A DNA stretch of 64,000 nt from NCBI GenBank assembly GCA_964646625.1, contig CAZYHC010000021.1:1-64000 (forward strand), read 5' to 3'. A model generated the notes under the pieces. That model was not told the origin of the DNA and made no database searches. It saw nothing but the letters and a program-made list of their open reading frames with translations. The stretch is from DAOULT01 sp964646625. Its GTDB lineage: Bacteria > Chloroflexota > Anaerolineae > CAZYHC01. Position 1 is the stretch's first letter. The number at the start of each line of letters is the position of its first letter. The translations under genes were made by a program, and so were the position numbers. Below, piece by piece: positions 52,494 to 60,050 of this stretch.

Positions 52494-53297
52494 TCAACTA
52501 TATTTGCCGGTCAGGACGCTTTCCTGCCACACTTTCTTGATCTCTTCCGTCCGAACTTTCCCGGCCCTCGCGGCCTTCAAGTCCTTTATGACCCTGGCAG
52601 GCACTCCCACCGCCAGGCTATACGGCGGCACATCCCGCGTCACCACGGCCCCGGCCCCAATAACACTGTTCCGACCGATGCGTACCCCGTCAAGCACGAT
52701 GGCCCCAGCTCCAATCCAGACATCGTTTTCGATCACGATGCCTTCGGCGGTGATGCCCTGTTCGACGAGCGGACGTGTGGGGTCATCGTAAACGTGATTG
52801 ACGGCCATGACTTGTACCAGGGGGGCCAGGAAAACCCGGTCGCCAATGGTAACTCCCCCCTGTCCTCGGATGACGCTGAACTCCCCGACGAAGCAGCGCC
52901 GCCCGATGGCGATGCCGGCCTGGGGGATACCGCGAAAGTTATAGACTTGCAGCGTGGCATGGTGCATCACGTAAGTATCAGCCCCGATCTCAATACCTTG
53001 CGGACAGGCATGCAGGTAAACCCCGTGGTCGAGATAAACCCCGGGCTCCAATGAGATATTAGCGGGTTGACCCAGGCGGACGCCGTGCTCAATGGCTACA
53101 AATCCCTGCATCCGCATGATCAGACGATAGGCCAGGGCCCGCAACCCGATGCCTAACAGGGTCGGCACCCAGGCCAGGCCCAGAAACAAGACCTGTTCCA
53201 AAACATAGCGCCCCAGGCTGGTGGACTGCCCCGAAAGATAATATTTGATTTTTGGCCCCCAATCTCCGAGCCGGTTATCGTTCTGCTGGTTAACCAT
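52494..53297 (-). CDS. Left-handed beta-helix acyltransferase (hexapeptide repeat)
   Basis: A 267-residue protein with many hexapeptide repeats (ISLEPGVYLDHGVYL, IGADTYVMHHATLQV, VIENDVWIGAGAIVLDGVRIGRNSVIGAGAVVTRDV), ending in AVGVPARVIK as in maltose/galactoside O-acetyltransferases. Its N-terminus contains a hydrophobic stretch (YVLEQVLFLGLAWVPTLLGIGL), so it may associate with the membrane. Likely acetylates or acylates a sugar in the repeat unit. Lies between the SIS isomerase and the DPM1-like transferase. Confidence 0.88.
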   Translation of the reverse strand: MVNQQNDNRLGDWGPKIKYYLSGQSTSLGRYVLEQVLFLGLAWVPTLLGIGLRALAYRLIMRMQGFVAIEHGVRLGQPANISLEPGVYLDHGVYLHACPQGIEIGADTYVMHHATLQVYNFRGIPQAGIAIGRRCFVGEFSVIRGQGGVTIGDRVFLAPLVQVMAVNHVYDDPTRPLVEQGITAEGIVIENDVWIGAGAIVLDGVRIGRNSVIGAGAVVTRDVPPYSLAVGVPARVIKDLKAARAGKVRTEEIKKVWQESVLTGKYS

Positions 53298-53320
53298 TTT
53301 GTCCGCTTTTCCCTAACGCC

Positions 53321-53977
53321 TCACTGTTCGGCTTCTTCCAGCAACACTGGTTCTTCAAGCGGCACTCTCTGTCCTCTCTCGGAAGGGAGCCAGTTTACCG
53401 CCCAGGAGGCACTTTCTCTACTGAGTTCCTGGCGAGTCACCGTGCAAATGAGATGTTCCAGCAAGAGGTGAATATCTTCCACCTGCTCCATGCAATAGTT
53501 GGGCACCAGGATGCAGATGTCCACCACATCCTTCAACTGTCCGCCGTCGAAGCCGGTAAAGCCAATGGTGATGGCCTCCATCGAGCGCGCCAGGCTGATA
53601 GCGTGCAGCACGTTGGCCGAATTGCCGCTGCCGGAAATCCCGATGACCACGTCGCCCGGCTGGAGGAAGCTGGTCAGTTGCTCGGAGAAGACGCTTTCGT
53701 AGCCGGAATCGTTAGCTAAGGCGGAGAAAAGGGGCATGTTGTCCGTCAGGGCCAGGACGCGAAGACGCGGCTGGCCCGGCGGGGTTGTATTCTTCGCCAG
53801 GTCGCAGGCGAAGTGGGAAGCGGTGGCCGCGCTCCCGCCGTTGCCTAAAATGAAGACCTGTTTGCCTGCCTGGCGAGCATATCGGAGGATGGTGATGACT
53901 TGTTGAATCCTGTCCAGCGGCAACTGTTCCAGAGTCTCCTTAACCTGCTGTAAATATAATTTGATCTCTTCTACCAT
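53321..53977 (-). CDS. gmhA: Phosphoheptose isomerase (SIS domain)
   Basis: A 218-residue SIS-domain protein. It has FILGNGGSAATASHFACDLAKNT near residues 44-65, ALTDNMPLFSALANDSGYESVFSEQL and VIGISGSGNSANVLHA, all characteristic of GmhA (sedoheptulose-7-phosphate to heptose-7-phosphate). The kinase that follows in the pathway, HddA, is the preceding gene in the operon, which supports a heptose role over other SIS proteins. The C-terminal tail after residue 190 is variable. Confidence 0.88.
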   Translation of the reverse strand: MVEEIKLYLQQVKETLEQLPLDRIQQVITILRYARQAGKQVFILGNGGSAATASHFACDLAKNTTPPGQPRLRVLALTDNMPLFSALANDSGYESVFSEQLTSFLQPGDVVIGISGSGNSANVLHAISLARSMEAITIGFTGFDGGQLKDVVDICILVPNYCMEQVEDIHLLLEHLICTVTRQELSRESASWAVNWLPSERGQRVPLEEPVLLEEAEQ

Positions 53978-54001
53978 TTTCTGATTTGACCTCCCCTGTG
54001 T

Positions 54002-54979
54002 TTAGCGGCGGACGTTGAAAATAACTTTGCTGCCCCCCCGTTCCAAATTGAAGGACAGTTCCCGCAGGCCGCGCAGGGCGGCGCGCACGGCTGGCTGCTT
54101 TTCCGGCGGGCAATAAAGGAGCAGGAAGCCGCCCCCTCCGGCCCCGGTGATCTTGCCCCCGATGGCCCCTGCCCGACGGGCCGCCTCGTACATGCAGTCG
54201 ATTTCCTCGTTGGTGACCCTGCTGGCCAGTTGTTTCTTGAGTTGCCAGCCCTGATGCAACAACTCCCCGAACCCATCAAAATGGCCGTTTTCCAGGCACC
54301 GGCGGGCCTCGTAAGCCAGGGCCTTCAACTGGCGCAGAACCTCCAGTCGTTGCTCGATATTGGCCTTTTGCTCGGTTAAGATGTCGCTGGAGCGGCGCGT
54401 CATGCTGGTGAAGAAGAGCACCAATTGTTGTTCCAGCCCCCACTTGATGGCATCTTCCAGCTCCACCAACCTGACCTCTACCTGCCCGTTGGCCTTGAAC
54501 TCCATGAAGCGCAAACCGCCGTAAGCGGCGATGTACTGATCCTGGATGCCGATGGGCCTGCCCAGGATGTCAATCTCGATCTGGCAGGCCTGGCGAGCTA
54601 ACTTCTTCGCATCCGCGGCCTGCCCTTTATAGGCATACATGGCGTTGAGCAGGCCGACGGTCACCGCGCTGGAGGAGCCCAGGCCCGAACCCTCCGAGGG
54701 GATGTCGGCCATGGTGAATATCTCCACGCCGTGAGTGATGCCTGTAATGCGCAGCGCCTCCCGCACCAGCTCGTGCTGGATCTCGTCCAGGTGCTCGACC
54801 AACTCGGTCCTGGTGTAGCCCACTTTGATCCCGTCGTCGAAGCGCTCTTTGATGATCACGAAGACGTATTTATCAATAGCCGAGCTCAGCACGCACCCCC
54901 CTTCACGAGAGAAAAAATCCTTGAAATCTGTCCCCCCGCCGAAAAGGCTGATGCGGATGGGCGTTTGGGTGATTATCAT
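54002..54979 (-). CDS. hddA: GHMP kinase, D-glycero-D-manno-heptose 7-phosphate kinase type
   Basis: A 325-residue GHMP-superfamily kinase. It begins IITQTPIRISLFGGGTDFKDFF, has the phosphate-binding motif IPSEGSGLGSSSAVTVGLLNAMY near residues 93-115, and the C-terminal GKITGAGGGGFLLLYC motif. This set matches HddA and related sugar kinases. With GmhA next to it the product would be D-glycero-alpha-D-manno-heptose 1,7-bisphosphate; GmhB phosphatase is not found in the window, and the guanylyltransferase could be the protein at 14932-15684. First gene of the large polysaccharide run, 107 bp after the regulator stop. Confidence 0.87.
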   Translation of the reverse strand: MIITQTPIRISLFGGGTDFKDFFSREGGCVLSSAIDKYVFVIIKERFDDGIKVGYTRTELVEHLDEIQHELVREALRITGITHGVEIFTMADIPSEGSGLGSSSAVTVGLLNAMYAYKGQAADAKKLARQACQIEIDILGRPIGIQDQYIAAYGGLRFMEFKANGQVEVRLVELEDAIKWGLEQQLVLFFTSMTRRSSDILTEQKANIEQRLEVLRQLKALAYEARRCLENGHFDGFGELLHQGWQLKKQLASRVTNEEIDCMYEAARRAGAIGGKITGAGGGGFLLLYCPPEKQPAVRAALRGLRELSFNLERGGSKVIFNVRR

Positions 54980-55008
54980 GATTCGTTCTGTCTCCTCTGG
55001 CTAACCAG

Positions 55009-55038
55009 GGTGCCTGGCACTCTGGGAGTGTCGGGCCC
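55009..55038 (-). repeat. Degenerate copy of the REP-like palindrome
   Basis: GGTGCCTGGCACT, a CTGGG centre and AGTGTCGGGCCC resemble the perfect palindrome at 3857-3890. The left arm is identical over 13 bases; the right arm has decayed. It lies between the response regulator gene and hddA, an intergenic site comparable to the first copy. Next to it (55039-55078) CGTTCCA-type short direct repeats are seen without a clear meaning. Confidence 0.6.
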
Positions 55039-55086
55039 TTCCACAGCGTCTCCACACGTTCCATAACGTTCCATTTTGCCGTCTGT

Positions 55087-55770
55087 TCAGCTCGGGCAAA
55101 AACGGTACCCTATCCCCCACTCGGTAACCAGGCGGGTGGGAGTTCCGGGGTTCCCTTCAATCTTTCTACGTAAATTTTGGATATATAAACGCAGGTAATG
55201 AACGTCGCCGATGTACTCCTCTCCCCAGACCTGGCTCAAGATGGCCTCATGGGATACGACCTGGCCTGCCTTCTGCACCAGACAGGCCAGCACCGAAAAC
55301 TCAGTAGGAGTCAGGGTTACCGGCTTTCCACGGACAGTGACCTGATGATGGTCGAAATTCAGGGTCAAATCTCTATCAGCATATACAGTGGGGCGCTTAT
55401 AGCCCTTGAATATTTTATAACGGCGCAAGCGAGCCTCCACTCTGGCTATCAGTTCCATTATGCCAAAGGGCTTGGTGACGTAATCATCGGCTCCCATTTG
55501 GAAGCCCTTGAGCTTTTCGTGGGCCAGGGTGGTGAGAATAATGATGGGCACATCGGAAAGCTGCCTTATACGGCCACAGATTTCCCAGCCATCCATCTCT
55601 GTCAGGCCAATATCCAGAAGGACCAGGGCAGGACGATGCCTGTACAACTGCCGCAGCCCCTCTCTGCCGTCCGTGGCGACGATGATTTCATAGCCGATTC
55701 TCCCCAGGCGGAGCCGCAACAGTTCTTGCAGTTCCCGATCATTATCTATCACCAGGATTTTATCCTGCAT
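55087..55770 (-). CDS. OmpR/PhoB-family response regulator 3
   Basis: A 227-residue regulator. Receiver domain with the acidic residues at 9-11, phospho-acceptor Asp53 in LLDIGLTEMDGW and Lys in DDYVTKPF; C-terminal winged helix (about 130-227) with LTPTEFSVLACLVQKAG, YIQNLRRKIEGNP and EWGIGYRF. ATG lies 3 bp after the kinase stop, so kinase and regulator are one unit. It is very similar in plan to regulator 2 (same EWGIGY near the end). As the pair is transcribed from the tandem-operator promoter at 58317-58370, autoregulation by this protein is the simplest model. Confidence 0.94.
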   Translation of the reverse strand: MQDKILVIDNDRELQELLRLRLGRIGYEIIVATDGREGLRQLYRHRPALVLLDIGLTEMDGWEICGRIRQLSDVPIIILTTLAHEKLKGFQMGADDYVTKPFGIMELIARVEARLRRYKIFKGYKRPTVYADRDLTLNFDHHQVTVRGKPVTLTPTEFSVLACLVQKAGQVVSHEAILSQVWGEEYIGDVHYLRLYIQNLRRKIEGNPGTPTRLVTEWGIGYRFCPS

Positions 55771-55773
55771 CCT

Positions 55774-58227
55774 CTACCTCCTCTTAGGCAGGCTGAAGCT
55801 AAAGCACGAACCCTGCCCCACCTCACTCTGCACCCACATCCTCCCCCCGTGAAGCTTGACCAGCTTCCTGGCGATATAAAGCCCCAGGCCATAGCCGAAA
55901 ACCTTTTGGGAATCGCTGCTGTCCACCCGGTAGAAGTATTCGAAAACCAATTCCTGGTGCTCAGGGGGAATGCCCAGCCCTTCATCGATAATGTGGATAA
56001 GCACTTCCTCTTCCGTCTCTTCCACCCTGACCGTAATTTGGCTGCCTTCGGGGGAATATTTCACGGCGTTATCCACCAACTTGCCCAGGATGATATCAAT
56101 GTGCTGCTCATCACCTATGACCAGAGAGAGCTTGGCCGGGATTTGAGTGACGAAGCGATAGGCCGGGGCCTCCAGCTTGAACATATTGATCGTCCCCTCG
56201 ATTAAGGACGGGAGTTTCACCGCGTCCCAGTGCACTTCCATCTCGCCCGCTTCTAACCGGGAGACGACCAATACCTCCTGGATGGCCTTTGTAAGGGAGG
56301 CGCTTGCCCCCTGGATGATTTCCAGCATCTCCCGGTAGTCTTCCAATTTGAGGTCGTATTTCAGCATCAGTTCGGTAGCGGCATTAATTTTACTTAAGGG
56401 GGTGAGGAGGCCGTGGGAAACGCTGGAGATAAACTCCGATCTCATCCGTTCCAGCGTTCTTTCCAGCGAAACGTCACGGAAGACGGCCACGGCGCCAATC
56501 ACCTGGCCTTCGGGGTCCAGGAGGGGCGCCGCGCTGGTGGTCACGGGGATTTCCTGCCCATCTCTGCCGATGAGCACTGTACCGGCCTCCAGAGCAACCA
56601 GCCGTTCGACCTTGTCCATCGCTTTCCGTACCAGGCAGTCCGTCTGGCACATAAGGTTGCCGTATTCATCCTGCTCCTGGAGCACCTCGGCACAATTACG
56701 GCCCAGCACTTCGCTCTCCTGCCAGCCGGTGATACGTTCAGCTGCCACATTGAAGGAGAGGATGCGTAACTCCCGATCAACCGTGTACACCCCGTCGGCG
56801 ATGCTGCGCAAAATTTGTTCTAGCTTGTCCTGCTCTTTCATCCCTATTTCGAAAAGCCTGGCGTTCTCCAGGGCGACCGCCGTATGATAAGCCAGAACTT
56901 GCAGCGGCCGGAGGCTCTCTTCACTAAAGGCGTGGGGGCGGGGACTTTCCAGGTGCAGGGCACCCAACGCTTTCCCTTCACGGTAGATAGGCACAGTTAA
57001 CTGAGAACGAACCTCCTCTTCTGACAGGCGCTGGGGGGCGAGGTGCAAATTCACTTGCCGGGTAGTTATCGTTCTGTAAATGGCTTTTTTAGCCTGTGCG
57101 TCTGGCTCATGGTAGGGATAGTCCTGGGTGATCCAGGTCAGGTCTTCCGGTCGTCCTTCGGTGGTCAAGGCCACGGCCCCCATCTCGGCGTCGGTCATGC
57201 GCCGGGCCTGGGTCAACGTCAGTTCGGCTATACTCTCTGGCTGAAGGGTGGTGTTGAGCTCCTGGGCTATGACCTGGAGGCTGGAGAGTTCTTCCACCCG
57301 ACGGGCCAGAGCCCGGTTGACCTCGGTATAGAGACGGGAGTTCTCAATAGCCATAGCCGCATAATCAGCCAGGGCAGAAAGCAAGTGCATGTCTTCTCTG
57401 GTGAATCTTTTGTCGGATAGCCGGTTATCTACGCCCAATACCCCGACCACTCTGTCACCCACTTTCACCGGCACATTCAATAGGGCTTTGACCAGGTAGT
57501 CTTTTCTGATCCTGAACCTTTGCTCCCGATCCAGCCGGTTAAACAGAATGGGTTTCCCCGTCCTCACCACCCGGCCGGGGACGCTATCTTCCACTTTCAG
57601 TTTGAAATCCCTGGTGCACTTCCCTTTCAGGTCGCGAGCGGCCCGCATATGTAAATGGCCGTTCCCTTCGTCGAGGAGAAGCAGATAACCTTCTTCCGCG
57701 CCGGTGAGCTGCATGGCGGTTTCCACCACCAAATGGTTCAGCGCTTCTTCTGAGTTCACGAGTGGGATGAGGGCTTTGCCCACGCTGTAGAGAGTGGAGA
57801 GTTCTGCCACCCGGCGCTCCATCTGCTGCAGACGTTGCTTTTTTTCTCTCCTGAGCCGTTCTTCGCACAAAACTCTATCGATAGCCTCCCGCATGGCATC
57901 CAATTCAAAAGGCCGAGTGATATAATCGGTCACTCCCAACCGGAGAGCACGTTGCACCACCTTTTCCGAACCATAAGCGGTTACCATGATGACCGGTGTG
58001 GTGCAACCTCTCTCCCGCAGCGCTTCCAGAACCTCCAGCCCCGACATCTGGGGCATTTTCAAATCCAATATAATCAAATCTGCTTTCTCGATCAACGCCT
58101 TGTGCAATCCTTCCTCTCCACTGGCGGCCAGGACAGGTATGTAACCATCTGGTTGCAGCAAATATTCCATCAGGAGTTCCATGTTTTCAGGTCTGTCATC
58201 GATAACCAGCACTTTCTCTCCGACCAA
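55774..58227 (-). CDS. Hybrid sensor histidine kinase, REC-GAF-GAF-PAS-HisKA-HATPase
   Basis: An 817-residue kinase without membrane segments. An N-terminal receiver domain (5-125; Asp55 in LDLKMPQ) has Arg instead of the usual Lys in DYITRPFE. Two GAF domains follow (about 150-290 and 310-460), then PAS (about 475-595, GVYTVDRELRILSFNVAAERITGW). The H-box SHGLLTPLSK holds His605, and the ATPase region has LVDNAVKYSPEG, DEGLGIPPEHQELVF and FGYGLGLYIARKL. Start taken at TTG 58227, which has AGGAGG 9 nt upstream; a TTG at 58257 lacks a ribosome site. Its second half is paralogous to the kinase at 8070-10700. Confidence 0.91.
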   Translation of the reverse strand: MVGEKVLVIDDRPENMELLMEYLLQPDGYIPVLAASGEEGLHKALIEKADLIILDLKMPQMSGLEVLEALRERGCTTPVIMVTAYGSEKVVQRALRLGVTDYITRPFELDAMREAIDRVLCEERLRREKKQRLQQMERRVAELSTLYSVGKALIPLVNSEEALNHLVVETAMQLTGAEEGYLLLLDEGNGHLHMRAARDLKGKCTRDFKLKVEDSVPGRVVRTGKPILFNRLDREQRFRIRKDYLVKALLNVPVKVGDRVVGVLGVDNRLSDKRFTREDMHLLSALADYAAMAIENSRLYTEVNRALARRVEELSSLQVIAQELNTTLQPESIAELTLTQARRMTDAEMGAVALTTEGRPEDLTWITQDYPYHEPDAQAKKAIYRTITTRQVNLHLAPQRLSEEEVRSQLTVPIYREGKALGALHLESPRPHAFSEESLRPLQVLAYHTAVALENARLFEIGMKEQDKLEQILRSIADGVYTVDRELRILSFNVAAERITGWQESEVLGRNCAEVLQEQDEYGNLMCQTDCLVRKAMDKVERLVALEAGTVLIGRDGQEIPVTTSAAPLLDPEGQVIGAVAVFRDVSLERTLERMRSEFISSVSHGLLTPLSKINAATELMLKYDLKLEDYREMLEIIQGASASLTKAIQEVLVVSRLEAGEMEVHWDAVKLPSLIEGTINMFKLEAPAYRFVTQIPAKLSLVIGDEQHIDIILGKLVDNAVKYSPEGSQITVRVEETEEEVLIHIIDEGLGIPPEHQELVFEYFYRVDSSDSQKVFGYGLGLYIARKLVKLHGGRMWVQSEVGQGSCFSFSLPKRR

Positions 58228-58316
58228 CTCTCTCTTCCTCCTGATAAGAAATCTCAAATGATCTTCAGGTAAGCGTTCACAGGGCCAATGGTACCTTAGC
58301 AGAAACTACTAACTCG

Positions 58317-58370
58317 ATTATAACATACGAAGGTAAGAATTTCGTAAAAGAGAAGTTAGAAATGGGTATA
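58317..58370 (-). promoter_or_regulatory. Tandem 11-bp operator plus -10 (Pho-box-like promoter, site C)
   Basis: Read on the minus strand: TATACC (58370-58365), CTAACT (58359-58354), TTTACG (58348-58343), CTTACC (58337-58332), exactly 11 bp apart, then 9 bp (TTCGTATGT), then a perfect TATAAT (58322-58317) with TGT before it (extended -10). There is no -35 hexamer. The kinase start at 58227 is about 90 bp downstream. Same spacing as sites A and B. Confidence 0.78.
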
Positions 58371-58396
58371 AGTTTAGAGCACTTTGGGACCATTTT

Positions 58397-58424
58397 CTAA
58401 CTATTTTCTTGCTATTTTCTTGGC
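58397..58424 (+). repeat. Short 11-bp tandem repeat, opposite orientation to site C
   Basis: CTAACT, CTTGCT and CTTGGC start at 58397, 58408 and 58419, each separated by ATTTT. The first unit with its left flank (CCATTTTCTAAC) is identical to 12 bases inside site A. It has no -10 element at the expected distance. It could be an extra binding site for the same regulator, or a decayed copy. Confidence 0.45.
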
Positions 58425-58436
58425 TGAAAACAGGAA

Positions 58437-58460
58437 GCCCCCGCCTTTTCCGGCAGGGGC
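58437..58460 (-). terminator. Hairpin downstream of the ROK kinase gene
   Basis: Arms 58437-58445 and 58452-58460 (GCCCCCGCC / GGCAGGGGC) pair with one mismatch around a 6-base loop. On the minus strand it lies 56 bp after the ROK stop and is followed by TTCCTGTTTT, a weak U-tract. It plausibly ends the ROK transcript before the divergently regulated kinase region. Confidence 0.5.
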
Positions 58461-58516
58461 CTACTGTTTTGTTGCAGTCTTCAGATTTAACATGCTGTCA
58501 GGTCATTGCTTGCTTA

Positions 58517-59500
58517 CTATGTTCCTCCCATCTCTCCCGAACTGTTCCAGGCCACAATCGCAGCCCCCAGGATGCCCACCTCATCGCCCAAAGCAGCGGG
58601 GACAATTTCCAATACCTCTGCGGCCTTCGGGTAGGCCCAGCGGCGCACCCCTTTCCATACCGCTTCGAAGAAAAGCTCGCCGGCTTTGGAGACCCCGCCG
58701 CCGAGCACCACCCGTCGGGGATTAACCAGATTAGCCAGGTTGGCCAGACCGATCCCCAGATGATAACCGGCATCCTGAAGGATTTTACGGGCCAGGGCAT
58801 CGCCCTCCTGGGCAGCCTGGGTTACCAGTTCGGCGGTGACGTTTGCCGGGTCTGCTGCGGCCAGGGTGGTGAGGCGCGTTTCGGCCCCTTCTTCAAGGGC
58901 TTGTCGTCCCGCTCGCCCGATGGCCGGCCCCCCGGCAAAGACTTCTACGCAGCCCCAGCGACCACAACTGCACGCCGGGCCGTTTACATCGATGGTGATG
59001 TGCCCTACCTCCCCGGAGACGTTGGCGCAGCCGCGAAAAAGCTCCCCGTTCACCAGGAGGCCGGCCCCGATGCCCGTGCCCACCGTAACGTAAACCAGGT
59101 GGTCAACTCCCTGCCCGGCCCCGAAGTGATATTCAGCCAGGACCGCCGCTTTAACGTCGTGCTCAATGAAGGTGGGCAGAGAAAGTTTTTGTTCCATGAT
59201 GGTTTTGAGCGGCACGTCGCGCCAGCCCGTCAGGTTGGGTGGAGAAAGCACCACCCCGCTTTCATGGTCTAAAGGCCCCGGCGAACAGATGCCCACCGCA
59301 GCTACCGGCTTGCTTAACTTCTCCGCTCTGGTCAGGAGGCTCTGAATGCAGTCGGCCAGGCGTCCCATCACCGCTTCCGGCCCTTCCTCCACCCGCGTCA
59401 GCTCCCTGGTACGGGCCAGGATTTCCCCGCCTCGATTAACCAGCCCGGCGGCAATTTTGGTTGCCCCCAGGTCTACCCCTACGAATAGCTCCTCGCTCAT
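58517..59500 (-). CDS. ROK-family sugar kinase (glucokinase-like)
   Basis: A 327-residue kinase. The N-terminal ATP-binding motif is VGVDLGATKIAAGLV, the ROK signature includes GEVGHITIDVNGPACSCGRWGCVEVFAGG with the zinc-binding CxCGxxGC-type cysteines, and the catalytic Asp is in EHDVKAA. The C-terminal VVLGGGVSKAGELF completes the ATPase fold. These features fit bacterial glucokinases and N-acetylmannosamine kinases; glucose is most likely. It is a cytoplasmic enzyme that would feed sugar phosphates to central metabolism or to the polysaccharide precursors. Confidence 0.9.
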   Translation of the reverse strand: MSEELFVGVDLGATKIAAGLVNRGGEILARTRELTRVEEGPEAVMGRLADCIQSLLTRAEKLSKPVAAVGICSPGPLDHESGVVLSPPNLTGWRDVPLKTIMEQKLSLPTFIEHDVKAAVLAEYHFGAGQGVDHLVYVTVGTGIGAGLLVNGELFRGCANVSGEVGHITIDVNGPACSCGRWGCVEVFAGGPAIGRAGRQALEEGAETRLTTLAAADPANVTAELVTQAAQEGDALARKILQDAGYHLGIGLANLANLVNPRRVVLGGGVSKAGELFFEAVWKGVRRWAYPKAAEVLEIVPAALGDEVGILGAAIVAWNSSGEMGGT

Positions 59501-59566
59501 CTGAACGTTTCCCTCACTGTTACTTTGTTTGTAGCTTTCGGTGACGAGACCTGCCCTTTCGATTCC

Positions 59567-60034
59567 CTAATCCAGGATGCCCGCTTTGCGCAAAGTCGCC
59601 CACCATTTCTCTTCCCAGATCGTGCCGCGCACGAGATCGTTGATCTCCTCGGCCTGAAGAAGGCGCTCCCAGAAGGTGACGATAAAGGTGATCCGTCGCC
59701 AGCGGCGGCTGGGAATGGGTCGGGGGAGACGCTGGAGCGGACCAAGATGTACCTTGTAATATTCCTGGTCGGCGCGGGGGTGGTCGGATTCATCGGGGAA
59801 CAGCTCTCGTCTTTTCACCACCTCCCAGGCGGTGGTCAGGGCGTAGTAGTTCACCGCCCACTTCTCTTCCCCAAAGGCCGCCGTCTGGTAAAAAGCCAGC
59901 ACCGGCGCGCCGATAGCTCGCTGTGGACACTTCTTCGCCGGGATGCGATACCAACGCTGGTCGCGGGCGAGGGCGAAATCGCGCCTGTTATTCATTATAG
60001 CCACCAGGACGGTGGCGTACCTGTCGGGATACAT
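59567..60034 (-). CDS. Protein of unknown function, 155 residues
   Basis: A basic, Trp- and Arg-rich protein with no signal peptide or membrane segment. Visible motifs are IPAKKCPQRAIGAPVLAFYQTAAFGEEKWAVNYYA near residues 31-65 and LQRLPRPIPSRRWRRITFIVTFWERLLQAEEINDL near 98-132. I do not recognise a named family. It lies 16 bp after the TIM-barrel-like gene and 66 bp before the ROK kinase, likely in one operon. The reading frame has normal codon usage over its full length and no competing frame, so it is probably real. Confidence 0.65.
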   Translation of the reverse strand: MYPDRYATVLVAIMNNRRDFALARDQRWYRIPAKKCPQRAIGAPVLAFYQTAAFGEEKWAVNYYALTTAWEVVKRRELFPDESDHPRADQEYYKVHLGPLQRLPRPIPSRRWRRITFIVTFWERLLQAEEINDLVRGTIWEEKWWATLRKAGILD

Positions 60035-60050
60035 GATCTTGATCTCAAGT

